A DNA stretch of 64,000 nucleotides from Protula sp. h YS-2021 (lineage: Eukaryota > Annelida > Polychaeta > Sabellida > Serpulidae). The notes below the pieces were generated by a model. That model did no database searches. It saw nothing but the letters and a program-made list of their open reading frames with translations, and was not told the origin of the DNA. Position numbers and translations under genes: made by a program. This document shows, piece after piece, positions 34,270 through 46,010 of the stretch. The stretch is taken from NCBI GenBank assembly GCA_949752745.1, contig OX457026.1, positions 74,402,742 to 74,466,741 on the forward strand, given 5' to 3'. The number at the start of each line of letters is the position of its first letter. Positions within the stretch are counted from its first letter, which is position 1.

Positions 34270-35840
34270 ACGCGTGTTGTGTGTGAATTGCAGTCACTGT
34301 AAACTCTCAGTGCAATTTATAACTTTTTTTTTGTGCGAACAGGCGTGTTTCGTGTCCGTACATGTCTTATTTACACTCAATCTTTCTGTGGCTATCGCTG
34401 AAATTGACTTCATCTCTCATTACTTGATGCCCTTAAACTTGAGTGCTGTGTTCACCAAATTTTCCCAAATTCGCCTGGTTTCGCTGTGTAGAGGCAGATT
34501 CTTGTGTGATGCCATTTATATTTTTGGGGTGTACAAGCGTGTGTCATGTGCGTACAAGTTTAATACACACTCAGTCTTTCCGTCAATATCACTTGAACTG
34601 AGTATTGTTTCTCACTGCTTGGTGACCTTAATCTTAATTGTGCTGTCTTTTTTTTTTTTCAAATTCGACTTATTTCACTTTGACTGAAACTAATACTTCA
34701 AAAGTGCATTTTTGTATTAGCGCAAATAGAGAGGGTGCGCGACCTCCCCTACTCCTCTCTCGCCCCCCCCCCCCCGTCCCAAGAGCAAAATGCAATGGTA
34801 AAGCCTATTAGTCATAAAAAAATGTTTAACACCGTTAAACTTAAGATTATTGCAGGCGAGAACTCCCTCCCCCCTCTCCAGTACACAACCACTGCGAAAT
34901 TGGTAGTTGATAAACGCATTAAAATGGGCTTATTTTATTCATTGCAGGACGCAATCCTTCAAAAATATATTGCTCCATTAGTGATGCTGGTGGGAGACAA
35001 TTACGTGCAAACCTCCCCCTCCCTTATCCCTTGAACTGAGTTTCACTATCTCACTGTCCTTAATCTTGAGTATGCTTTATTTAAAAAAAAAGAGAGAGAG
35101 AGAGAGAAATCGATTCGTTTCACGTTGCCTTTGCGTTTTGGCACATCAAAATGGCTTTTTTTTTCGAGCCAAAAATTGTAGTATTTGTGCTGTTAAATTG
35201 GTGCAACAACGGGGTTGGGGGCATTCGGGGTAAACCCCACCCTTTCCCCAAAAAGCGAAATGCACTGGTAAAGTCTAGAAGTGAAAAAAAAATTGCCGGC
35301 CAGATCCCCCTCACCCTTCCTCCTCCTCTCTTGTATACGCCAACTGCGAAATTGACAGTTGATAAACACACCAAAACGGCTATTCGCAGTTGATTTGCTT
35401 ACATCTGTCAGCGGGCTAAAGCGAGAAATTCTCACGCACATGTGATAGGCTGATTGTGTATTATTGTGCGCTGTTTTATTTGTTTGAGCACTGCTTTTAT
35501 GATTGGCTTGCCTTGTTGCTATTTACACGCGAAAAATGTCATATTTATCTTCCATATATGCTTCGCAGATCCCCCCCTCTCCTGCCACACCCCCGTCCTC
35601 CTTCACTGCGGAATTGCCAATTCAAACACGTATCAGAAGCTCTATTTGCTTCAGTAGATTTGCTTTGATCTGTGAACGGGCTAAAAGCGAGAGATTCCCA
35701 CGCTCATGACAGGCTTACTGTATATTATTGTGCGCTGTTTTAATTGTGTGAGCACTACTTTTATGATTGGCTTGCCTTGTTACTGTTTACGCGCAAAATA
35801 ATCCGTTATTTTGTAAAGGTTTTCTGCCATTAAAATGCTT
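34270..35840. repeat. Degenerate tandem repeats, units of about 190 and 260 bp
   Basis: Blocks around 34340-34490 and 34535-34690 share GTGTGTCATGTGCGTACAAG-like starts and AAATTCGACTTATTTCACTT-like ends. Blocks at about 35220-35510 and 35480-35800 share CTGCGAAATTGACAGTTGAT and ATTATTGTGCGCTGTTTTA, then TTTTATGATTGGCTTGCCTT. All are diverged. Proline-rich frames arise from C-runs. Confidence 0.7.
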
Positions 35841-36894
35841 GTTTGGTGATATTTTTTAGTTTGTGTTAGTTTATAAAAAAATATGGTAAGGTTTGGAATG
35901 AAATTATCTGCGAAACACTACACTGTGTACATGAACTTGAATGTTTTTTTTTTGACTCAGTATGCAAATTAACCTGTCACGAGGTGTATGCGCGCGGCTT
36001 TGTTCTTGGTGGCATCACTTTCAATGCAGAAACGTCCAGGTTACACGTGGATAATTTTTGAAAAAATTAAAAGTGGATAAAAAGTTAATTAGGATATGCC
36101 TGAAAGGTAAATACACACGTGTTAAAAGCGCGGTTATTTTGTGAATCACGAAAAAATGTTATTTTAGCGTGTTTGATGTGATTTGTGTCATTTTTTTAAA
36201 GAATGTGTAAGATGCTGCTGTAAAAATACAGGCTTAATTGTGAGGGCATCAAATTCTGAGCTAACATATCTTTTCATTTTACGGATTTAAGTGTCTAGAA
36301 ATGTTCTCTCAGAAAATTGTTGCTCAGTTTCGCTTGAAAATGCTGTCGATGTTGTCTTTTCCTGGATTTCTTGGATTACAATTTTTTGTAAGTGGCCACT
36401 GCTGGCAACTAGCTTTTTTGATCCGGGTCCTTGGGACCCGGGTCTTTGAAAAAGGAGGGTCCAAAGCTATTTAGGGAGGATCCAAACCGTGTTGAGATAA
36501 CATAGGGCGCAAGAAGACCTGATTTTTTGCGGCTTAGTCGGACTCTGGGTAGCCAAAAAGGAGGGTCTCGGACACCCGCAAATTTCCAGCCCTGTTAATA
36601 CGTACACAGACTTCTGCCAATTTTAAACCCCCTACCCTGAACGCAGTCCGGATGCTTTGGCCCCCCCTCCACCTTGAACGCTTAAAAGAATAAGCCAATT
36701 CACACTTAGACTTTTGCGGAAAATTTTTGCCGATACGGCCATAGCAGTAAAAAAAAAGACAAAAAGTCACAATGCTACACAAAATGTATCCGGTCACTGG
36801 TCGGTTAGTTTCGCTAAGATTTATTGATTGTGTTGTCGTTATTTCAAATTCCCAATATATTCAGCTAATGATCATTCTCCTATGGCTTTCACAG
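35841..36894. other. Upstream flank of the Tudor-like gene
   Basis: Includes a GC-rich palindrome CCGGGTCC/TTG/GGACCCGG at about 36424-36442. A 5' untranslated exon or promoter is expected here but was not resolved. Confidence 0.4.
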
Positions 36895-37070
36895 ATGCCG
36901 CGGAAAAAAGGGTGGATTAAAAAGGTCCCAGAGAGGTTCGTTGATCTGCAGCGCTACAGAACAGGTGACGTTGTGCTTCACATGTATAGAAGGAAGTGGT
37001 GGCGTGCACGTGTGGAAGGCCGGGACCCTGACAGAAGTATAGAAGTCTCGTTTTGCGGTTTTGACTTTGC
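36895..37070 (+). CDS. Tudor-like gene exon 1
   Basis: Acceptor-like GGCTTTCACAG lies directly before ATG, so a non-coding exon probably precedes it. 176 bases, phase 2 out, donor TTTGC/GTAAGT. Encodes the basic N-terminus and most of the Tudor-like barrel, with the aromatic WW and F-x-GF positions. Confidence 0.65.
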
Positions 37071-38810
37071 GTAAGTTCTTAAACATTTTTCTATTGCTTT
37101 CCTTTCCAGGTCGTGGACGTCCTGTAAAACCAGGTTGATTTAGATTCCCTTTTGTTTTTGCGTGTTCTTGTGGAATGATGACGTCCTATTCGCAGAAATT
37201 GTACTTTTGTAGAGTTGAAAGACCAGTGTATCGAAACATTTTTTTTGCTCCTGTAATAACTGAAAAAAACTTGACAAGGACAGAAGTGACGTCCTTACAG
37301 CAGCTGAGAGTGATGCATGATTTCAAAACATTCTTTCATTTTTAGTCCGGAGAAAGTTTCCGATCCTAGGAAGCTCAAACTGTTTCCTATGGCTGTGGGA
37401 ATTGGTAATATGTTATTAAGAAATGACAGATTTTTTTCCTTCCCTGTGATTGGGTTAAATCTCTGTTTTGTCGTTTTATGGTTTGCAAATCTCCGTTTCC
37501 GTTGAGTTTTGCATGATAGTGCTTCATAAGTTTGCAGGTTCGATTATCTAGCCGGAAGCATCAGACCCAAAAGGACTTGTATTTTTCAGTATCTTAGATG
37601 AAGTGCTGAATCCCTGTATTGCCAGTTGCACGTTCTCATTGCTAAACGGACTGTATATGCGAGATTTTACTTATTCGTATACCACCTATTTTTAAATTTT
37701 CTCTTCGGTATCTGTTCTCTCTGTAACTTGCGCGGAATTGAAATTGAAATTACCATTGTGTACGTGTCATTTTTGTGCTCACGCCTTGGAATGATAAAAA
37801 AGTATCGTTTTCCTTTACACACAGTGTGTTTTCGCATGGTTTTTGGGAATGATTTATGTGCGTCTAAACTTGTATGGAATGAAATGTGGAATGATCAAGC
37901 ATTCCGTCATTTTTTTCTGCAGAAGAGGTGTGTAAAAACCCCGAGAAGGGATACATCAAGGCCTGGGCAGAAGCCGCAAAGAGGTTATGCGGCAGGGATC
38001 AGGGCCACTTGACCCATTTTGTGGGTGAAATTGTTGGGGGACCGGTTAAAGATAGTGATGACAGTTCGGATGTTAACCAAGCCTGTAGCCAGATTAAGAA
38101 AGCAGCGAAAAATATCCCTGCGCCGATTTCAGGTAATTACAGGTGGACGAATGTACAACATATATTTTGCTTGACGCGTATTTCTCGTTTCATTCGACAT
38201 TTTTTTGTGTGTGTGTGCGTGTGATCCGAAGGGCAGTTTCGTTATTTTACTGAACCGGAACTTGTAAGACTGAAGCGAAACGGACTGTTGTCAGAATTTT
38301 GAACATGCATGTCCTGTGCGGCTAAGCTTTAAATTGTTCAAGGATGAAATAAGGACGTTATAGTTTATGACTCGGCTGTTACATTAGAATGAAACATTGG
38401 CATTGGAAGAAATCTCAGAGTTTAAATTAATTTTAAAACATCTGTTCATTTCGCTTGCACAGAATAAATAGTTTACATTTTCATACAATATCCCCGTTGC
38501 AGCGATCGAAAGCCATGACACAGAAGTTACGGCCACCGTTGGGGAGGGGGTGGCGCGATCCGACGAACGTAGTTCGGGCAGCGATTGCGTCATTACAGGC
38601 GTTGATACCATGTCAAAAGAGCTTTGTGAGAGACCAGTGAAAAGGGAAGAGTCGGCTAACACACATTCATCGCAGGGCGAGAAAGACACAAAACTCTCAG
38701 TGAATGCGGAATCGGCTGTTGAAAGGGCGTCTTCTGAGAAGTTGCTGGATAGTACGGGCAATTTTCATGTAACGGGGCCTCAAAACCTGCCACATTTGCC
38801 GAGGTATTAA
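36895..38810 (+). CDS. Four-exon gene for a small Tudor-like domain protein
   Basis: Exons 36895-37070, 37346-37404, 37923-38132 and 38503-38810. Junction phases 2, 1, 1 agree at every splice, with GT-AG borders throughout, giving about 250 residues. Residues 1-80 hold a basic start (MPRKKGWIKKVPERF) and a Tudor/Royal-family-like barrel: GDVVLHMYRRKWWRARV, then EVSFCGFDFAPEKV and KLKLFP. Such domains usually bind methylated lysine or arginine. Residues 80-150 form a Lys/Ala-rich helical part (YIKAWAEAAKRLCGRDQGHL). The rest is acidic, Ser/Thr-rich and probably disordered. The chain ends at TAA in the first unit of a tandem repeat; alternatively the donor AG/GTATTA at 38803 continues to exons beyond. 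No close family was recognised. It lies within the candidate 9.2 kb element. Confidence 0.6.
37346..37404 (+). CDS. Tudor-like gene exon 2
   Basis: 59 bases between ATTTTTAG and G/GTAATA. Completes an Ala codon and encodes PEKVSDPRKLKLFPMAVGI, the end of the barrel. Confidence 0.6.
37923..38132 (+). CDS. Tudor-like gene exon 3
   Basis: 210 bases between TTTTTCTGCAG and TCAG/GTAATT, phase 1 on both sides. Encodes EEVCKNPEKGYIKAWAEAAK and a Gly/Asp/Ser part ending AKNIPAPIS. Confidence 0.65.
38503..38810 (+). CDS. Tudor-like gene exon 4 (terminal, or internal ending at 38803)
   Basis: The acceptor CCCCGTTGCAG is followed by an acidic, Ser/Glu/Val-rich frame (for example VTATVGEGVARSDERSSG) to TAA at 38808-38810. 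The last ~50 bases equal the start of the 1,003 bp repeat. A donor-like GAG/GTATTA overlaps the stop. Confidence 0.55.
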
Positions 38811-39491
38811 GAAGTTTTTTGGTTCGTACATTTCGCATGGCTCTGTGCGTTCGCGTATCAGGTTTCAGTGTGTTATTTGCATTTGATTTTTCTCGTATAA
38901 AGTGACCGACTGTAAATTTATGAAAGTGGCGGTGATGGGTAGTACGGATAAGTTTCATGTGACAGGGTCACAAAAGCTGCCAAGTTTGCCGATGTATTTA
39001 AAAAAGAAATACTTGCGTCGTAGATTTCGCGTGGTTGCACTACATTTCGCATGGTTGTAGATGTGTGCGCACATTGCGCTTGTCAGTTCAAAAGTATTAG
39101 CTGTGTTATTTGCAGTTCACTGCTCCTATAAGAAGTGGCCGACTTTAAATTTATGAGCGTTGCGAGATGATGTAGTACGAGAAAATAATATGTGGCAGGG
39201 TCTCAAAACTTACAAATTTTGCTGATGTTTCTGTGAGTAAGAATATTTTGGTGTTCGCACATTTCGCATGGTTGTGTACGTACATTTGGCTTGTCAGTTC
39301 GAAAGCTTTAACTGCGTTAATTGCAGGTCACTTTTCTCACACCAAGTGACAGACTTTGGTACATACAAAACCATGCAAAATGTGCGAATACCAAACTGTT
39401 CTAATTCAAAGAAGCAGCGGCAAAATTTTCGATGTTTGAGACCCTGTTACATGCATGGTTGTGGACGTACATTTCGCATGTGATATTTTAG

Positions 39492-39580
39492 GACACAGGG
39501 ACAAAGTTCAGTTGCGGGCATACCTTTCAAATTTTTACAAGAAAAATAAAAAGGCGGATGAAGCTTCAGATCCGTTAAAA
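39492..39580 (+). pseudogene. Possible duplicated exon inside the higher-order repeat, copy 1
   Basis: Acceptor-like GATATTTTAG precedes an open stretch reading HRDKVQLRAYLSNFYKKNKK in one frame. Its duplicate at 40495 is 1,003 bases away and has lost one T (GTTAAAAAA to GTAAAAAA). The phase of exon 4's alternative donor (2) does not fit this frame (needs 1), so membership in the Tudor-like gene is unproven. Confidence 0.25.
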
Positions 39581-40494
39581 AAAAAGAAACTGTTTTGGGG
39601 ACATTTCGCTGTGATGTCATGTTTGTGGGATTCTGTTTTGGTTTACACAAGTGCGGGGAGTTTTTTTTCTTAATTGTGTCAGTTTTTCCATGCAGTTCAC
39701 TGTTCTTATACGAAGTGACAGACTTTTAATTTGTGAACGTCACGGGGCTGGGTAGTACGGGCAATTTTCATGTAACGGTATCTCAAAACCTGCGACATTT
39801 GCCGAGGTATTAAGAATTTTTTTGGTTCGTACATTTCGCATGGCTCTGTGCGTTCGCGTATCAGGTTTCAGTGTGTTATTTGCATTTGATTTTTCTCGTA
39901 TAAAGTGACCGACTGTAAATTTATGAAAGTGGCGGTGATGGGTAGTACGGATAAGTTTCTTGTGACAGGGTCACAAAAGCTGCCAAGTTTGCCGATGTAT
40001 TTAAAAAAGAAATACTTGCGTCGTAGATTTCGCGTGGTTGCACTACATTTCGCATGGTTGTAGATGTGTGCGCACATTGCGCTTGTCAGTTCGAAAGTAT
40101 TAGCTGTGTTATTTGCAGTTCACTGCTCCTATAAGAAGTGGCCGACTTTAAATTTATGAGCGTTGCGAGATGATGTAGTACGAGAAAATGATATGTGGCA
40201 GGGTCTCAAAACTTACAAATTTTGCTGATGTTTCTGTGAGTAAGAACATTTTGGTGTTCGCACATTTCGCATGGTTGTGTACGTACATTTGGCTTGTCAG
40301 TTCGAAAGCTTTAACTGCGTTAATTGCAGGTCACTTTTCTCACACCAAGTGACAGACTTTGGTACATACAAAACCATGCGAAATGTGCGAATACCAAACT
40401 GTTCTAATTCAAAGAAGCAGCGGCAAAATTTTCGATGTTTGAGACCCTGTTACATGCATGGTTGTGGACGTACATTTCGCATGTGATATTTTAG

Positions 40495-40583
40495 GACACA
40501 GGGACAAAGTTCAGTTGCGGGCATACCTTTCAAATTTTTACAAGAAAAATAAAAAGGCGGATGAAGCTTCAGATCCGTAAAAA
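40495..40583 (+). pseudogene. Possible duplicated exon, copy 2
   Basis: Same block as 39492, with a one-base deletion after GATCC that creates a donor-like GTAAAA. Probably a repeat-borne copy. Confidence 0.25.
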
Positions 40584-41879
40584 AAAAGAAACTGTTTTGG
40601 GGACATTTCGCTGTGATGTCATGTTTGTGGGATTCTGTTTTGGTTAACACAAGTGCGGGAAGTTTTTTTTTCTTTTTTGTATCAGTTTTTCCATGCAGTT
40701 CACTGTTCTTATACGAAGTGACCGACTTTTAATTTGTGAACGTCACGGGGCTGGGTAGTACGGGCAATTTTCATGTAACGGGATCTCAAAACCTGCGACA
40801 TTTGCCGAGGTATTAAGAATTTTTTTGGTTCGTACATTTCGCATGGCTCTGTGCGTTCGCGTATCAGGTTTCAGTGTGTTATTTGCATTTGATTTTTCTC
40901 GTATAAAGTGACCGACTGTAAATTTATGAAAGTGGCGGTGATGGGTAGTACGGATAAGTTTCTTGTGACAGGGTCACAAAAGCTGCCAAGTTTGCCGATG
41001 TATTTAAAAAAGAAATACTTGGGTCGTAGATTTCGCGTGGTTGCACTACATTTTGCATGGTTGTGTATTAGTGTACATTTCGCTTGTCAGTTCGAAAGTT
41101 CTCTGTTCGGAGTGGCCAATTTCAAAGTTTATGAACGTTGCGAGATTGGGTAGTACGAGTAAATAATATGTGATAGAGTCTCAAAACTTACAAATTTTGC
41201 TGATGTTTCTGTGAGTAAGAACATTTTGGTGTTTGCACATTTCGCATGGTTGTGTGCGTACATTTCGCATGTCAGTTTGAAAGTTTTAATTGTGTTATTT
41301 GCAGTTCACTTTTCTTATACGAAGTCACCGACTTTAGTACGTACACAACCATGCAAAATGTGCGAACACCAAAATGTTTTTATTTACAGAAACATCGGTA
41401 AAAGTTTCAAAAGCTTGAGACCGTGTCATATACATGGTTGTTTATACGTTCATTTCGCATGATTGTGTATAAACGTGCATTTCGCTTGTCAGTTCGAAAG
41501 TTTTACCTGTTATTTGCAGTTCACTGTTCTTATACGAAGTGACCGACTTTAAATTTATGAACGTCACGAGAAGGGCGTACGCGCAAACGTGACAGGGTCT
41601 CAAAACTTGGAAATTTGCCGATATTTCCGTGATAAAAAAATTTTGGTGTTCGCACATTTCGCATGGTTTTGTACGTACATTTTGCATGTCGTTTTGAAAG
41701 TTTTAACTGTGTTATTTTCAGTTCATTTTTCTTATACGAAGTCACCGACTTTAAATTTATGAACGTCACGAGATGGGGTAGTACACCCAAGTTGTGTTGC
41801 AGGGTCTCTAAACTTGCAAATTTTGTGCATGGTTGTGTACGTACATTTCGCATGTTAGTTTGAAAGTTTCAGCTGTGTA

Positions 41880-42660
41880 TTTTGTTTTCTTTAGGAAGCT
41901 TTTATGTGGTTTATATCTCATTGCCTCACGTTTTTTTCGGCCAATCATTAAATTTTAAGTAGTGCACGTAACACTGAGCTTGAAAATAAGATAGAGTTGG
42001 TTATTTACACATCACGGTTATATCAGTAAAGGATTTTGTTGTATTATTTTTCCTGTATTTTGTTTTTATTTTAAAAGAGTTTTGTTTTTAAACATTCATC
42101 TGTATAAATCTGTATTTTGCTTTTAAACATTTCATCTGTATAATATAAATCTGTTTTTAAACATTCATCTGTTTGAATATCTTTTGTACTGCTCTTCAAT
42201 ATTTTGTAAATCTTCAATTAATGTTAAATAGTTTATGTATAGAAATGAAAGAAAATAAATATTACAGGGGGGTTATGGTGTAAATAAAAGAAAACAAACT
42301 CTAGGCTTGTTTGGCTTTTATTTAGTGTTTCCCTAATACTCTTTTACAGAAAGCACGTGGCCTTTGTTTATAAACAAAATCGGTTTGTTTACATTTTTTA
42401 CACAGTATCGTTTCACAGCAAACTTATAGTTGCAGATATCATAAAATGGTGTAAAATATGCAAATTATGTAAACAAAATATTCCGTTTCGCGGGGTTCAT
42501 GCTTTGTTAAATTTCTCTTAATCTGTTGTCTTTTATATATTCGCTTTCGGAATTGAATGTAAAAAAAATCTACCGAGATTTTCATATACAACTTATGTCT
42601 GAAAAGTCCCTAATAACGAAGTTAGATTTTTGGCGTACATTTCGCGAGTTGGAGAAGAAA
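41880..42660. other. No gene; AT-rich tail of the candidate element
   Basis: Contains polyadenylation-like GAAAATAAATATTACAG at 42252-42268 and three short CATCTGTATAAATCTG-type repeats at 42096-42175. A TTTCGC motif recurs near the end. Confidence 0.45.
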
Positions 42661-42721
42661 TCGCGATTCGTCGTTCGTTTCCCGACGTAGCTGTATATGT
42701 GTGTGTGTGTGTGTGTGATTA

Positions 42722-43900
42722 ACGTTACTCGTTAGAAGGCACAAATTGCCTTAAATTAAGGGACAAATTGCCTCAAGTACACTCTTATTAGCTCTATTTA
42801 CAGTATTCCTACTCAGTTTCCTCCTTTTTTCAATTATTTTCTTGTGCCGGTCTGGGCGACAGCAGTACAAAATGCTGAGAAAGCTAGGGAAACTAATTGG
42901 TAAAAAAACCCCATTTAAATCTGTCATTCCAAGAGTGAATACCCCCTCCCCTCTTTCACTACCATTTACTTCTCACATGGCAAAAAGTTCTGCGAAAAAA
43001 TCATGTTCTGTTTTCAATTAGGAAAGAGTAATGTCACAGCTGTCTGGGAGCGAAATCTTACACTGCACTTTGAACTTTCCCTTTCCATGCTTTAACAGAC
43101 ATATTAAATTTACATATTAAAGTTTCTGCAATTAATGCTACAAGGTGGACGGGGGGGGGGGGGCGGGCAAGGGTGTAATTTATGCATTAAAATATGATAA
43201 TGACTGGAGGTGAGTATGGAGGGCGGGACGTTCAAAAACATGGTATACATACATAGAGGTAAAGATTAAGATATACAGGAACGGGATGGAGGTGGTCAGA
43301 ATTTTAATCGCCGATAGAACTTGATGTTGCTGCTCCCTATGCTGCATGGCGGAATTTGGTAAAGAAAGCGTAAAAAAGGTGATTTATATATAAGTAGCAA
43401 TTCCGTCGAGGGCAAGCGCTTGGCCAATGAACACAAGGCGTGACATACAGCAGCATGGCGGAATGGCGACATGATGTGTATTTATGGGCCCAGTTTATGA
43501 GGTTGTTTCAACCACTCCACAAGCTAGAGAAAACGTTACCTCCCTTTTACCTAGGCATTGAACTTATGCTCGCGACCGTTTTAACGAAAATAAACAAAGT
43601 TAATCTTATTTACTAAAACTTTAGAGTCTTTAGCGGCTACTTCCATCCAGCCGAATGACGTAATCGCCTCTCTAGCACAAAATCAAGCAAAACACAGTCA
43701 AATGAACTCGAAAAAAGTAGGAACTTTTGGTTAAACTATATTTTATTTAGTGAAAATAAATAAAAAGCGATGTAGTTCTGTGGGTTAATAATAATTAAGT
43801 GGAAGGATGATTTGACCTCAGTTCGAAGCGGCGAGAGTCACGGTGTCGTCTATGAAGACGTTGATTTTGAAGCATGTATCGGATGACGACCATAGCTTGA
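42722..43900. other. No gene recognised
   Basis: AT-rich sequence with a G-run at 43151-43163 and no coding or repeat feature that I can support. Confidence 0.5.
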
Positions 43901-44070
43901 TTGTGAGGAAAAACGGTGGTTAATTTCTTGATGTTATCGTTGTGAGGCTGTGGCACATATCGCTATTGATCCGCGCTCGGTGGTGCGGGCAGCGTAGTGA
44001 CGCCACAAGTGCAATGGTGCGGCTCAGGGAAGGACTCACGGCATGGACGCCGTGTGTGATCCAGTCCTGT

Positions 44071-44560
44071 TTACTCAGTTATCTCTCGGCGGGACAAATG
44101 GATTTTCATAGATTTCATTGCGTTTTCGTACGTGTCTGCGATTATGAAGAAGTCATCGAAGTAGCACATCACGGTCTTAACTCGCAGGTGTTGGTGCATA
44201 CGGCAAACACTTCGAGTTTTCGGGTAGAAAATCCCAACGCTTAGGGAAGCTCCGAACGGGAGACGAGTGTCGTCCATATATGTGCACCGTCGAACTTACT
44301 CTTCAGACCAGTAATGTTGTGAGAATGGACTGAGACTGACGTGGGGATAAGCGGATTTTTGGTCGACCTTACACAACATAGAGTCCTTTGCCCCGTCAAG
44401 ACCACTGCTTCGTCGACGGGTGTAAATGTGTGTTTGGGCAAAGCGAAACCGCTGAGGGATCCACCGTCAGGCTGCGAGTAGTCGCGGATGAGTCGTAGGC
44501 CATCCTCGTCTTTTTGAACCGTAGCGATAAGCGACAAAATGGTTAGTTCCTGCTTTACAA
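44071..44560 (-). pseudogene. Reverse transcriptase pseudogene (DIRS-like)
   Basis: The pieces are out of frame with each other. The first ends near 44241 while the FDD-containing piece starts near 44277 in another frame, and the motif A piece is in the third. RNase H and recombinase parts were not seen. Confidence 0.65.
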
Positions 44561-44715
44561 ATCTGTAGCAGCCTAGCTGGAATGCCTTTTTTTATTTCTA
44601 ATTCAACTTATCCATAATTTTTTCTCTCCACATCGCAGCTCAGGCTTGAATTATGCCCGTGTTTGCGTTTGCAATGACAGCTGTCTAAATGAAAACTTTG
44701 CCCTGATAGGTTTAC

Positions 44716-45072
44716 TTACAAAAATTGCTCAAATTTCGAATTTTGACTGAAAGCGGACAACAGTTGGCCCGATCCTGTAGGGGTTGGAGATCCAGGTGTT
44801 TCTCCTACACTTGCTGCAACGTGGACGAATTTGCAGCGAGTCAGAGTATAGCCCTTGCGGGTGCTGAAATTCCCACATGCCTCTGCACCTTTCGCGGCGA
44901 CGCATCTTAGCTTGTCGGGTTGTGCGGTTTCTTTCTTCCAGCACGGAAGGTCGTCATCCCACTGCAAGAGCCGGGTCGAAAATGCTAGCTGTGTTTGTAG
45001 TCGTATCTCATGCAACGGAAGAGGGAATAGTGCTGGCACATGTCGGCGAATTTCACCGCGTACAAATTGCAC
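44716..45072 (-). pseudogene. Gag-like fragment with Cys/His cluster
   Basis: Two overlapping frames share a Cys/His pattern: ACGNFSTRKGYTLTRCKFVH in one, and RPRCSKCRRNTW in the other. Together they resemble the C-x-F-N...C-K-[FY]-x-H...C-x-x-C cluster upstream of DIRS-like RTs. The break between frames indicates decay. Confidence 0.4.
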
Positions 45073-46010
45073 AGGTTCTCTGGCTTCAGACTACTCGAAC
45101 TGGCCGGTGCGGTGCGTGAGAGCGTGTGGGTTTTCAGACCGCAAGGTTCGAGAAGGCTAACTGTACGTTCTCTTGTGGCGTCAGCACGGTTTGCTCACTG
45201 CGGCCACCGAGGAACGAGCCACAGAAGTCCTGAACGAAAAGAGGTTAAATTATTGTTCGACGTGTTTCCAGTTAGAAATGATCTTTATAGTGGACATCGT
45301 GCATCGTGACCACCCATCTCCTCCTGCCTCCAACTCGATAGATCACGATCCCGAACATTCCCTTTATTGCGAATATCAAATAAAAAATTATTTATTTGGC
45401 AAAGCGATCTCAAATCAACGAGAATCACGTAAAATAAAAACTGAGAGCTGCAGTGATTTGTCTCTGAAGTGCTCACAAAAGTAACTTTGACCATGCTATG
45501 AGAGTTAAATCGCGCTGCCACGATAGCACTAAATCTTAACAGCTTTTGAATAAATACATCTGAAACGACAGAATTTTCCCGCAATTCCCGCAAAAATGTA
45601 TGACTAGACAGTGTTTAAACTCAATACTAGTTAAATTTGAACTATAATAGTGACAGGATTTACTTAAGGCTTCATTTCTAGTAATATGAGGTAATGATGA
45701 CAATAGTTGCAGCCAGCACTGTCAAGATGGGCTGAATAGCTGTGACTCGTCACTGCAACAGTTGACAAGGGAATGCGGGAACAGGTTTAATGGATCATGC
45801 CTCCTTCTCACAGCTCCGGGGCTAGAAAAAAGTGGTTAAAGCCCCGTGGTGAGGTCGGTACGGTTTAAAACGATTGTGACACGCTAAAATACAGATTGTG
45901 GCACGCTAAAATGGAGTATGCTGATAATCGAGAAATTGAAAAATAAACACAGTCAAAGCAAGTGAAAACTAAACAGTCTGAGCATGTCCTTCCCTTAGTG
46001 CTATTGTTTT

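Larger units (their letters stand above)
38751..41870. repeat. Higher-order tandem repeat, 1,003 bp period over degenerate ~200 bp subunits
   Basis: AGTACGGGCAATTTTCATGT occurs at 38751, 39754 and 40757, exactly 1,003 bases apart each time, with near-identical sequence between. The third copy diverges after about 41040. Inside each unit are several related subunits with GTGACCGACTTTAAATTTAT, GGGTCTCAAAACTTACAAAT and ACATTTCGCATGGTTGTG. Subunits continue to about 41870. Confidence 0.9.
33461..42692. mobile_element. Candidate 9.2 kb element with imperfect terminal inverted repeats
   Basis: Left end GCTTCGTCGGGAAACAAGAC (from 33462), continuing GAAT. The right end read on the minus strand from about 42692 is GCTACGTCGGGAAACGAACG, continuing ACGAAT. 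About 22 of 26 bases match with a two-base gap. Both ends abut TG microsatellites in the same orientation (33434-33454 and 42697-42717), as expected if the element inserted into a TG tract. The interior is rich in TTTCGC motifs throughout, which is rare outside. It holds a four-exon gene, a degenerate tandem array (34270-35840) and a 1,003 bp higher-order repeat. No transposase was recognised, so mobility is inference. Confidence 0.4.
43900..45200 (-). mobile_element. DIRS-like (tyrosine-recombinase type) retrotransposon relic
   Basis: Minus-strand order: a Gag-like part with Cys/His motifs (44716-45072), then a reverse transcriptase in several frames (about 44540-44070). The RT shows RLIRDYSQPDGGSLSGFALP, KVDQKSAYPHVSLSP (motif A), DTRLPFGASLSVGIF (motif B region) and CYFDDFFIIADTYENAMKSM (motif C, FDD). 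This set resembles DIRS-like elements of marine invertebrates. At least two frameshifts are present, and no recombinase domain was recognised downstream. Confidence 0.6.

Noticed and set aside
34274..34687. 137-codon plus-strand frame
   Set aside because: Lies across a degenerate tandem repeat with Phe/Leu/Ser bias and no domain.
43942..45309. Plus-strand frames around 44-45.3 kb
   Set aside because: Antisense to the DIRS-like Gag and RT relic; no domain on the plus strand.
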